This document shows positions 16,482 through 24,176 of a stretch of 64,000 nucleotides of DNA, piece after piece. The position numbers and the translations under genes are program-made. The stretch lies in assembly GCF_900119695.1 (NCBI RefSeq), contig NZ_LT632547.1:1518893-1582892 (forward strand), read 5' to 3'. The notes beneath the pieces are model-generated. The model ran no database searches, was not told where the DNA came from, and was given only the letters and a program-made list of their open reading frames with translations. Numbering within the stretch: position 1 is the first letter of the stretch; the number at the start of each line of letters is the position of its first letter. The stretch is from Actinomyces urinae (lineage in GTDB: Bacteria > Actinomycetota > Actinomycetes > Actinomycetales > Actinomycetaceae).

Positions 16482-18179
16482 ATGGACGTTGCAATTCCAA
16501 AAGCTGGCGAGGAGATCGGTGGATACCGACTGGTGCGCCCCCTGGGTAAGGGGGGCGCTGGAATTGTGTGGGAAGTTGAGGATGGTGAGGGCGCTACGTT
16601 TGCGCTGAAGCTACTTCACCCTGCGATCGCTGCTGACCCCTCCAGTAGGGTGCGTTTGGCACGCGAAGCTGCAGTTTTGAACCGTATCCGAACCGACGGG
16701 GTCGCAAACGTTGTCGATTTAGAGACGGAAGCGGCCCAGCCCTTTGTGGTGACCGAACTTGTTGACGGCCTGGATCTACGTGAGGAGATCAGATCCGGAG
16801 GGCCGTTTGCATTTGCAGACGCGCTAGAAATCGCCCGGTCATTGCAACAAACGCTTAGCGCCGTGCACGCTGCGGGCGTGGTTCACCGCGATTTGAAACC
16901 GTCGAACATCATTTTGGGTGCTACGCAGCCGGTTCTGATTGATTTTGGCATCGCACAGGCGGACGAGGATGAGCGGCTTACCTCCACGGGCTTAGTGTCT
17001 GGCACGGTGGGGTGGGTGGCTCCGGAAGTGATGCGCGGGCGTGAGCCTGACGAGGGGTCTGACTGGTGGGCTTGGGCGGCGATCTTGCTGAATATGCTCA
17101 CCGGCCGAGCCCCGTATGGGGCAGGAAGCCAAGACGTGGTGTTGTCTCGTCAAATGGCTGGTCAGCTGGATCTTGCCGGCTTATACCCCCCTCTTGCGCG
17201 GATTCTGGAGTCGGCCCTGGGGGAGCGTGCTCACCGGCCGAGCTCGGCCGAAGTTTTGCAGCGCCTCGATGATCTCGACTCTGATGCTGTGCAATCTTGG
17301 GTAGGCGAGGACGGCGAACCAGGCGAGGAAACTAGCTTGCTGTCGGTACCGCCGGTGGATCGAACCAGCGTGCTCCCCACTGACCATGAAGAGGAAGTAG
17401 AGCAAACCGCTCTGTATCCCGCTGCCGCCAGTCAGGCTACGGTGGCCCCTGAATCCGAGCACCCTGGTGGCGCGCCTGTTCCGTATCAGCCGGGCTACCC
17501 TGGAGCGTTGCCTTCCGAACAACACGCTTATCCGCCGGCCTCGCAGCCGTACCAGGAATACCCGATCGCGCCGGACTATCCGAATGCGCAGTGGGATGCG
17601 CAGCAGTACAACTACGTAGCTCCCTCGAACGCATTCGTGTTCTCCCTGTGCGTAGCAAGCTTCCTCGCTGCCCTGCCAGTTTCGCTCGGCATCGTTGGCG
17701 GTGTGCTTGCCGTCGGCGTGCTCCTCGTCATGGAAACGGTGGGCCGCTCGCGGGTGTGGCGCGAGAAGCGGCGCGTTAGGGCGGGTGAAAAGCGCAGTGG
17801 TGACAACTGGCTGGCTGCTTTGAATGGGGGATTGCAGTGGATCCCCGCGGCTGGCGCCCTCGCGTTTAATCTCGCGTTCGCGATTCTGATTGCAGGGGCG
17901 GCGTGGGCGCTTTACAGCGTGAATAATGGCCTTCCTCCGTTAGAAAACCCTTACATGACGATGCTGATGGGGGCGCCAAGCGAGTCGGATCCTGTTTTGG
18001 GAGCGCTACTGTGGGGTTCGAACATGTTCGCCATTTTGCTTGCCCGCGTGGGGGTGGGCGGAAATTTCCTCCGCGAAGGCTCCTATGCAACGGCCGGCAC
18101 GATACCGCGGATTGGTAGGGTCATTTTGTCTCTGCTCGCAGTGGTCGCGGCGTTCCTCTTTGTAGGAATCACCTTGTAA
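16482..18179 (+). CDS. Membrane Ser/Thr protein kinase
   Basis: The ATG at 16482 is chosen because the kinase domain starts 14 codons later (GGYRLVRPLGKGGAGIVW); earlier in-frame codons from 16356 have no kinase homology. The 565-residue product has a glycine loop GKGGAG (22-27), Lys43, HRDLKPSN (135-142) and DFG (154-156), so it should be active. After residue ~275 comes a linker rich in Pro, Tyr, Ala and Gln (~300-400), then about four hydrophobic helices (~404-445, 465-495, 520-565). Unlike PknB it has no PASTA domains; the membrane part is at the C-terminus. It diverges from the ATPase gene across 247 bp. The substrate is unknown. Confidence 0.85.
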   Translation: MDVAIPKAGEEIGGYRLVRPLGKGGAGIVWEVEDGEGATFALKLLHPAIAADPSSRVRLAREAAVLNRIRTDGVANVVDLETEAAQPFVVTELVDGLDLREEIRSGGPFAFADALEIARSLQQTLSAVHAAGVVHRDLKPSNIILGATQPVLIDFGIAQADEDERLTSTGLVSGTVGWVAPEVMRGREPDEGSDWWAWAAILLNMLTGRAPYGAGSQDVVLSRQMAGQLDLAGLYPPLARILESALGERAHRPSSAEVLQRLDDLDSDAVQSWVGEDGEPGEETSLLSVPPVDRTSVLPTDHEEEVEQTALYPAAASQATVAPESEHPGGAPVPYQPGYPGALPSEQHAYPPASQPYQEYPIAPDYPNAQWDAQQYNYVAPSNAFVFSLCVASFLAALPVSLGIVGGVLAVGVLLVMETVGRSRVWREKRRVRAGEKRSGDNWLAALNGGLQWIPAAGALAFNLAFAILIAGAAWALYSVNNGLPPLENPYMTMLMGAPSESDPVLGALLWGSNMFAILLARVGVGGNFLREGSYATAGTIPRIGRVILSLLAVVAAFLFVGITL

Positions 18180-18280
18180 ATTTAAAAATGTGCGCTCCAT
18201 CATGCTCGTTTCGTGGCGTTGGGGTGTGCGTATTTGCGCGCTTCCCGTTACCCTTTTAGCAAACGTTGAATCGAGGGGAA

Positions 18281-19069
18281 ATGGCAAATACTCCGTCATC
18301 CAAGGATGCGGCTCGCATTAAAGCGCAGGAATTACGCGAGCGTCAGGCTAAGAAGGAACGCAAGACGCGAGCGATCATTATCGCGGTAGTTGGTACTTTG
18401 CTGGCGCTTGCGATTATTGCTGTCATTTGGGTGATTAATTCAGCAAAGTCCAATGAGAGCAATCAGGCTATGACCGGCGAGTTCACGCCTATCGTGGTGT
18501 CTTCAAAGGGCGTTGGAGTCGCAGATCCTAATGCCCCGGTTGTTCGCGAGTACTTCGATTATTCTTGCCACGCTTGCGCAAATGTAGATGTGCTGGTGGG
18601 CTCGAAGCTGTGGGATTCGGTTAAGAGTGGCGAGATTTCGCTTGAACTTGTGCCCGTTGAAGTTGTTCGTATGCCGTGGCATTACGCGATGACTAGCGCC
18701 GCTTACCTCGTTTCACAGGAGGAGCCGGAAAAGTTTGAGCAGCTTCACCATGCCTCCTACGAGTTCTTCAAGAGTCAGTTTGATGGCGGCGACGGTTCGG
18801 TTATCCAGGACGAGGCCGCTTCGCTGGCGAAAATCAAGGAGCTTGCTACCCAGGCGGGAGTGAGCCAGGCTGTGGTGGACAAGATTAGTCTTGACGGCGC
18901 GAAGAGCGTTTTAGAGGCAAACACCACCGAGTGGAAGGATGCGCAGGTGGAGGGGCGCGAGAAGCTGGGCACGCCTGAGTTTGTTACCGGTGGTAAGGCC
19001 GTGCAGCTTAGCGGTAAAAACGCTGATGAACTGATGAACAGTATTCTGACTGCTGCTAAGGGCGAGTAA
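18281..19069 (+). CDS. Membrane-anchored DsbA-like thioredoxin-fold oxidoreductase
   Basis: The ATG at 18281 follows gagggg. The 262-residue protein has a basic N-terminus (DAARIKAQELRERQAKKERK), one membrane helix (~31-53) and an extracytoplasmic DsbA-like domain with redox motif CHAC (96-99) and a cis-Pro loop GTPEF. It should form or shuffle disulfides in secreted proteins, like MdbA of Actinomyces. The window encodes three large surface proteins, but their sequences are poor in Cys, so they are not obvious clients. The dipeptide His-Ala between the cysteines differs from the usual Pro-His. Confidence 0.85.
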   Translation: MANTPSSKDAARIKAQELRERQAKKERKTRAIIIAVVGTLLALAIIAVIWVINSAKSNESNQAMTGEFTPIVVSSKGVGVADPNAPVVREYFDYSCHACANVDVLVGSKLWDSVKSGEISLELVPVEVVRMPWHYAMTSAAYLVSQEEPEKFEQLHHASYEFFKSQFDGGDGSVIQDEAASLAKIKELATQAGVSQAVVDKISLDGAKSVLEANTTEWKDAQVEGREKLGTPEFVTGGKAVQLSGKNADELMNSILTAAKGE

Positions 19070-19114
19070 GCGTATGTGACAATACGGGCCACTTCATGGC
19101 AAACTAGTGGCCGC

Positions 19115-19190
19115 GCCACCTTAGCTCAGTTGGTAGAGCACCCGCCTTGTAAGCGGACGGTCATCGGTTCGAGTCCGATAGGTGGCTCCA
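19115..19190 (+). tRNA. tRNA-Thr (anticodon UGU), CCA encoded
   Basis: The acceptor stem pairs GCCACCT (19115-19121) with AGGTGGC (19180-19186), then discriminator T and genomic CCA (19188-19190). The D arm is GCTC..GAGC, the T arm ATCGG-TTCGAGT-CCGAT, and the anticodon loop CTTGTAA contains TGT. The anticodon stem has four Watson-Crick pairs and a C-A mismatch at 27-43. It reads ACA and, by wobble, other Thr codons. Confidence 0.95.
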
Positions 19191-19192
19191 AG

Positions 19193-19232
19193 AAGAAGCT
19201 CCGCCACGAAAAACCGTGGCCGAGCTTCTTTT
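19193..19232 (+). terminator. Terminator after tRNA-Thr
   Basis: aagaagctc-c-gccacg (19193-19208) pairs with cgtggc-c-gagcttctt (19215-19230), with one C-C mismatch and a 6-base loop, followed by TTTT starting inside the stem end (19229-19232). Confidence 0.85.
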
Positions 19233-19364
19233 GCATTCTCTTAGAAGCGCGGTGCTACTACACGCGTCATGTAAGGCAGGCGTTGGCTATTCAGGACCGC
19301 AACAGAAAAACCAGCGCAACCTACCGCGGCAGTGTTCGAATTGGCGGCCGATGATGTCGTCTTA

Positions 19365-21185
19365 CTATTTCGCATCTTGCCAGTGGTCTGGCTGGGCTGC
19401 CCTCGTCTCACGGTGAGAGTCGTAGAAGGGCGAGCGTTTCGCAAACTCTTCATTCATCAAATCCGCGCCGTCGCGCTCAACCAGGGTTTCTTTGCCAGAG
19501 AACATGTTTACGCCTAGTCCCAGCCGGTCTCCCTCAACCTCAGCTCCAATAGCGGTGAGGATTGTTGGGAACATGTCGAAGGGCGAGAACTCACGATTCT
19601 TCGTGACTGAATCAGGGAAGTCGGTGCCGGGCACGGGATTCAAAATCAGGTTCACGATGGTGCGGTGGTAGTTCTTGTCCCACCCCTTAAAGAACGCTTT
19701 GTCCATAGATCGGTGGTCTCCAGTCACCACAATGGTGGTGTTGGCCGCCCAGGGTTGTTCCTGGATCCATCGAACCAGCTTCACGGTTTCGGCTTGTGAG
19801 TAGTGGATTACGTTCGCGTACTGGGAGTCAAAAGGTGCTTCGGTCATGTTTTCAGATACGTAGCCGTCGGGGAAGTGGGTGTCGCCGTTTTCGACGATCA
19901 TGTAGAACGGTTTGTCCTGGCCTCCCAGTCTGGTCAGTTCTTCTTTCGTGTATTCGTAGAGCTTGTCATCCTCCACGCCCCACCACACGTAGTAATCGTG
20001 CTCTATCTTGCCGTCGGCAACAAAACGGGCGCGGTCATGAATGTCAAAATCTCCGTGCCGCTGGTAGTACCTGTCCAGACCACCCCACGCAGCCGTTGAA
20101 GCCTGCATGAATGTGGTGTTGTAACCATCTTCTTTCAGGATGTCGCCAATGGTTGTGAAATCCGGGTAGGAAAAATCACTGTTTGCTGTTCCCGAGGCGA
20201 GCATTGGTACGCCTGCTTGCATTGCGATCATGCCGGCCACCGAGTGGCCGGTTGCGTACAGCTGGGTAGGGCCTCCAAACTTGTCGGTATTTGACCAGGA
20301 GATTCCCGTTTCGGCAAGCGCGGCAAGTTCAGGCATCAGATTCTGCTCCATGTAGCCGCCCAAATCTTTGGAGTAGTAGGAGTTTTCAACGGACTCCATG
20401 TAAATGTGCACTAGATTGCGCTTTTGGGCGGGTAACGTCACATTGTCCGCGGTTGGAGCAACATAGTTGTCCTCCAAATAGCTGGAGGTGGTGAAGAATA
20501 ACTGCGCGGCTTCTTTCATAGGTAGCCTCGCGTAACAATAGGCAAACGATCCCGCAAGGAGCGCAAAAATACTCATGAGGGCTACGCCGCGCAGATGCGT
20601 GATTCGCCAGGTTCGAGCCGCCGGCATCTTGAAGTGAAGATCGGAGCGGATGAATCCGATGCTTGCCCCTAGCAGTGCAAGGAAGATGGCGGGGGCTACG
20701 ATTTCGTTTAGGAGTGCAAGGTCTTGCGCGTCAGTGGAGGTATCGCCAGCTGCTGTGAGGATGAAGATAAAGCTCGGGTCTTGAGGTATCTCTCCAACGC
20801 TGTCTTCGAGCCATTTGGGGATAAAAAAGAATAAGCCTGCGAGCAGTCCAACAACTGCACCTATGAAGGTGGGGAACAGGCCGCGCCAGTTCCAAGGTTC
20901 GCTCTTCTTTACCAGAGTCCCGTGCGACGTAAGGAATTCCAAGAGTAGAAGAGCAACTACGCATAGCCCGAGAACAATAGCGGGGAATCCAACGTAGAAC
21001 TTGGGTGAGTGCGGGGCGCCGTAGATGGTGGTGCGACCGGTGAGTATTAGAGCGAAGAATGCCAGGGCATTCATGGATACGCCAATGAGGGTGCCGCGGA
21101 TAAAGGACCCTGCGGAGGTCCCAAACAAATATAGTGCTCCGGCCCCGGCCAAAAGGCAGGTCAGAATCTGCAACGCAACAACCAT
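19365..21185 (-). CDS. LtaS/OpgB-like phosphoglycerol transferase (sulfatase fold)
   Basis: The product has about five N-terminal transmembrane helices and an extracytoplasmic alkaline-phosphatase-superfamily domain (from ~residue 250). Family motifs are the metal-ligand Glu in VHIYMESVE, a nucleophile region YATGHSVAGM resembling OpgB/MdoB GTGWTIAGM, the His in NGDTHFP, and VVTGDHRSM. It should transfer phosphoglycerol to a glycan or build a glycerol-phosphate wall polymer outside the membrane. The usual nucleophile Thr is Ser here. The start is ambiguous: the frame opens at GTG 21248, but the ATG at 21185 directly begins the first helix (MVVALQILTCLLAG). Confidence 0.8.
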   Translation of the reverse strand: MVVALQILTCLLAGAGALYLFGTSAGSFIRGTLIGVSMNALAFFALILTGRTTIYGAPHSPKFYVGFPAIVLGLCVVALLLLEFLTSHGTLVKKSEPWNWRGLFPTFIGAVVGLLAGLFFFIPKWLEDSVGEIPQDPSFIFILTAAGDTSTDAQDLALLNEIVAPAIFLALLGASIGFIRSDLHFKMPAARTWRITHLRGVALMSIFALLAGSFAYCYARLPMKEAAQLFFTTSSYLEDNYVAPTADNVTLPAQKRNLVHIYMESVENSYYSKDLGGYMEQNLMPELAALAETGISWSNTDKFGGPTQLYATGHSVAGMIAMQAGVPMLASGTANSDFSYPDFTTIGDILKEDGYNTTFMQASTAAWGGLDRYYQRHGDFDIHDRARFVADGKIEHDYYVWWGVEDDKLYEYTKEELTRLGGQDKPFYMIVENGDTHFPDGYVSENMTEAPFDSQYANVIHYSQAETVKLVRWIQEQPWAANTTIVVTGDHRSMDKAFFKGWDKNYHRTIVNLILNPVPGTDFPDSVTKNREFSPFDMFPTILTAIGAEVEGDRLGLGVNMFSGKETLVERDGADLMNEEFAKRSPFYDSHRETRAAQPDHWQDAK

Positions 21186-21291
21186 GAAAGTGAATTCTAC
21201 ATTAATATTCAGTGAGCATTTGAAGTGTGTTATTGGCGTTGAAGGCACCCCGCTTGTGTTGTATCTAAACGGGAAGCGGTCGGGGCGTTGT

Positions 21292-22329
21292 CTATGTGCG
21301 AGTTATTAGTTCGAAATCGGTAACAACATGTTTTTGGTGGTCGCCCTCGAGTAGAGAAGTTGAGCCAAATAATTTGTTTAATGCAGTGTTTGCAATGGTC
21401 CCCATGTGTGGGTCGATGGTGTCGAATGGTGGGGTGACAAACTGCGCCTCTTCAATGTTGTCGAATCCCACGATAGGGATATTTCTATCGCGTGTTGAGT
21501 CGTTAGAAGCTAGAATGGGTAGAGCGCCTAGTGCAAGCGTGTCGGAGAAACAGAGGATGCCATCAAAATGAGTGTTTGAATCGATGATGCGTTGCAAAGC
21601 GCGGGCGGCTTCACCGCGGTTGAAGTCGATCACGGTCCCAATCAAATTTGGATCCAGAGGTATCCCGGCGCCAGCTAGAGCTTCTTCGTATCCCTGAAAG
21701 CGCAACCTGGAGGTAGCCTGCGTTCGGTCTTCTTGTTGACCCAATACAGCGATTCTCTGCGCACCTTGTTTGAGGAGGTGTTCGGTTGCCACGCGCGCTG
21801 CCTCGATGTTGTTGTATCCGATTTGCAGGTCATAGCCGGGGCCGCTGAACTCGGATGCGTATTCGCCCAGAAGTACAAGTGGGAGCGCGGAGTTACGGCT
21901 CCGCAGGTCGGCTTCTGTCAGGGCTAGTGGGGAACAGATGATGGCGTCGATGCCCGGGAGGTTGTGTCCTTCGATAGCTAACTTCTCGCGGCTACGTTCG
22001 CCATTGGTTTCGGTAACAAGTACGAGCACGTTCATCTTTTGTGCGCAGGTTACGAAGGATGAGGCTAGTTCAGCGAAGTATGGTTCGCGTAGCGTTGGGA
22101 CGGTAAGCGCGATCATCCTGGAAGATCCTTGCCGCAGGTGTCGTGCAGCTAGGTTTGGCCGGTAATCCAGGCGTTTTATGGTTTGTAGGATTTCCGCGCG
22201 CACGGCATCGGAGACGTTGCCTTTGTTGTTGACAACGTTTGAGACGGTCTTTGCGCTGACTCCCGTCTCTCTTGCTACGTCCATAAGAGTGACGCGCTTA
22301 CGTTCTGCCCCCAAGGCGTAGTCCTCCAT
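21292..22329 (-). CDS. LacI family regulator of the GH43 module
   Basis: The 345-residue regulator has an N-terminal LacI helix-turn-helix (VTLMDVARETGVSAKTVSNV, residues 13-32), the hinge helix region NLAARHLRQG and a periplasmic-binding-protein-like effector domain. It diverges from the GH43/ABC operon, with two matching palindromes in the 167-bp intergenic region, so it very likely represses that operon, and perhaps itself, until an oligosaccharide binds. Confidence 0.9.
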   Translation of the reverse strand: MEDYALGAERKRVTLMDVARETGVSAKTVSNVVNNKGNVSDAVRAEILQTIKRLDYRPNLAARHLRQGSSRMIALTVPTLREPYFAELASSFVTCAQKMNVLVLVTETNGERSREKLAIEGHNLPGIDAIICSPLALTEADLRSRNSALPLVLLGEYASEFSGPGYDLQIGYNNIEAARVATEHLLKQGAQRIAVLGQQEDRTQATSRLRFQGYEEALAGAGIPLDPNLIGTVIDFNRGEAARALQRIIDSNTHFDGILCFSDTLALGALPILASNDSTRDRNIPIVGFDNIEEAQFVTPPFDTIDPHMGTIANTALNKLFGSTSLLEGDHQKHVVTDFELITRT

Positions 22330-22341
22330 TTAATTGGGGTA

Positions 22342-22398
22342 TTGCGAAACCTACGCACTTACTATAGTCTGTGATCAACTCTAGTTCATCGTTGAACT
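22342..22398 (+). promoter_or_regulatory. Promoter and first LacI operator of the GH43 operon
   Basis: A tatagt -10 hexamer lies at 22363-22368, with ttgcga (22342-22347) as a poor -35 at 15 bp. The -10 core actatagt is its own complement and could serve both directions. Directly downstream, agttcatcgttgaact (22383-22398) is an almost perfect LacI-type palindrome with central CG and would block initiation when bound. Confidence 0.6.
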
Positions 22399-22436
22399 AA
22401 AACTCCAGGCCGCCTCAAACGGTCAAAAAGTTTGAT

Positions 22437-22452
22437 GGTTCAACGTTGAACT
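22437..22452. promoter_or_regulatory. Second LacI operator
   Basis: ggttcaacgttgaact has the perfect core agttcaacgttgaact-type symmetry (15 of 16 positions) and shares its half-site with the operator 54 bp upstream. It lies 45 bp before the permease start. Two operators at this spacing would allow looping by a LacI-type dimer pair. Confidence 0.7.
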
Positions 22453-22496
22453 GCTCGGCTAGGTTTTATTCTCCGGCGATGCCAGAAGGCGGCAAA

Positions 22497-23372
22497 ATGA
22501 GAGAGCTCTCTCGCGGTTTGAAGCCGTACCTGTATGTGGCTCCGATAGTCCTCATATCGGGCGTGCTGATCTACTTCTTTATTGCGTTCACGGTGTTCAC
22601 GTCCTTTACGGATTGGAATGGGCTAACGAAGATGAACTTTGTTGGTCTGAGCAATTACCGTGAGCTTTTTAGTGACAGCACCTTTTGGGTGGCGTTGAAA
22701 AATAACGTCATCTTCATGGTGGTAACAGTTTTTATCCAAGCGTTCCTGGGGCTTGTGGTTGCAGTAATCTGCGCCGAGAGGCTTCCAGGTTCCAACTTCT
22801 TCAAAGCGGTATTCTTCTTGCCGATCTCGATGGCACCGGCAATTGTTTCAACGGTTTTCAAATACATGCTCGAAACGAACTACGGAACGTTGAATGAAGC
22901 GCTTCGCTCGCTTGGGCTACTAGGCGAGGGGGAAGTAATCCAGTGGCTCGGCGCAGATCTGGGGCTCTGGAGCATCGTCGCGATCAACGTCTTCCAGTGG
23001 ATGGGATTCTCGATGATGATCTATTTTGCAGGCATCATGCAGATCCCAGCCGAACTCTTCGAAGCTGCGGAACTTGATGGAGCTGGATGGTGGAAACGCT
23101 TGTTCCACGTCGTGATCCCCTCGCTACGCGGAGTGACCGCAACGTTGATAGTTCTAGGCATTGTCGGATCCTTGAAAACCTTTGACATTGTCTGGCTGAC
23201 TACCGCGGGTGGTCCTGGAGTTTCCACCCAGTTCCTCACGACCTTCTTGTACATGGAGAGGGCCAACCGTCAAGCGGGGTACGCCTCTGCTATCGGCACA
23301 GTGCTGCTAGTTATCGCCCTGGTCTTGTCCGTGGCTCAAATGGTGTGGGCACGGCGAAAGGATGCGAGGTAA
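22497..23372 (+). CDS. Sugar ABC permease (MalF/UgpA-like), GH43 module
   Basis: The ATG at 22497 with agaagg upstream is preferred to TTG 22446, which lies inside the second operator. The 291-residue product has six transmembrane helices and the CUT1 cytoplasmic EAA loop (EAAELDGAGWWKRLFHVVIP) that contacts the ATPase. It pairs with the next permease, whose start is 3 bp after this stop. Together with the lipoprotein at 25900 they should import a pentose- or arabinose-containing oligosaccharide, judging from the GH43 enzyme. Confidence 0.92.
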   Translation: MRELSRGLKPYLYVAPIVLISGVLIYFFIAFTVFTSFTDWNGLTKMNFVGLSNYRELFSDSTFWVALKNNVIFMVVTVFIQAFLGLVVAVICAERLPGSNFFKAVFFLPISMAPAIVSTVFKYMLETNYGTLNEALRSLGLLGEGEVIQWLGADLGLWSIVAINVFQWMGFSMMIYFAGIMQIPAELFEAAELDGAGWWKRLFHVVIPSLRGVTATLIVLGIVGSLKTFDIVWLTTAGGPGVSTQFLTTFLYMERANRQAGYASAIGTVLLVIALVLSVAQMVWARRKDAR

Positions 23373-23375
23373 ACA

Positions 23376-24176
23376 ATGTCTTGTCACAGACTAATTCCAA
23401 CCCTGGCCAAGTACGCCGCCCTAGTGTTCTTGTTTGTCATTTGGATGTTCCCTATCGCATTGGCAATCTACAAGTCGGTGTCGGTAGGAGGTTTTGAAAA
23501 CTACGCGCGAGTATTGCGCCACGACACTTTCAACTACTGGCAGGCCATTGGTAACTCGGCTCTTATGGCGATGGTTTCAACGGTTGTGATTGTGATAATC
23601 GCATCGCTCGGTGGATACGCGTTTTCGAAGATGGAATTTAGAGGCCGCAAAGTCCTCTATTCCGGGCTGATGGCTTGCCTTGCAGTGTCGATCGCGTCCG
23701 TAGTTACCCCAGTCTTTTACGTCTTTAACTCGCTGGGGCTTAGGGACTCTTACACGGGCGTCATCATCCCCATGATCTCGTTTAACGCCATCATGATGCT
23801 GATGATTATGAAGACGCACTTTGATGGTTTGCCAAACGAGATCATCGAGGCAGGTCTTATTGATGGGGCCAGCCCGTTTGAGATCTTCCGAAAGATCCTG
23901 ATGCCAATTTCTGGCTCTTCGGTGGCAACTATTAGCGTCCTCTCGTTTGTCTATACCTGGAACGAGTACCTGCTGCCGCAGTTGCTAATGAAATCTGCAA
24001 CTAAGTTCCCAGTAACTAAAGCGATCTCGTTGCTCCAGTTCGACAGGATGAGTCAGCAGGACATCTCCGTTCTTTATGCGGGGCTGATTCTTATGACTTT
24101 GCCAACGCTACTCATTTATCTGTTTAGTCAACGGTTCTTGCAGTCCGGCATGACGAGCGGGGCAGTGAAGAGCTAA
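23376..24176 (+). CDS. Sugar ABC permease (MalG/UgpE-like), GH43 module
   Basis: The 266-residue protein has six membrane helices and the EAA motif as EAGLIDGASPFEIFRKILMP. It ends in the typical MalG-type QRFLQSGMTSGAVKS. Its stop overlaps the start of the GH43 gene (taatg at 24174-24178), showing translational coupling. Confidence 0.92.
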   Translation: MSCHRLIPTLAKYAALVFLFVIWMFPIALAIYKSVSVGGFENYARVLRHDTFNYWQAIGNSALMAMVSTVVIVIIASLGGYAFSKMEFRGRKVLYSGLMACLAVSIASVVTPVFYVFNSLGLRDSYTGVIIPMISFNAIMMLMIMKTHFDGLPNEIIEAGLIDGASPFEIFRKILMPISGSSVATISVLSFVYTWNEYLLPQLLMKSATKFPVTKAISLLQFDRMSQQDISVLYAGLILMTLPTLLIYLFSQRFLQSGMTSGAVKS

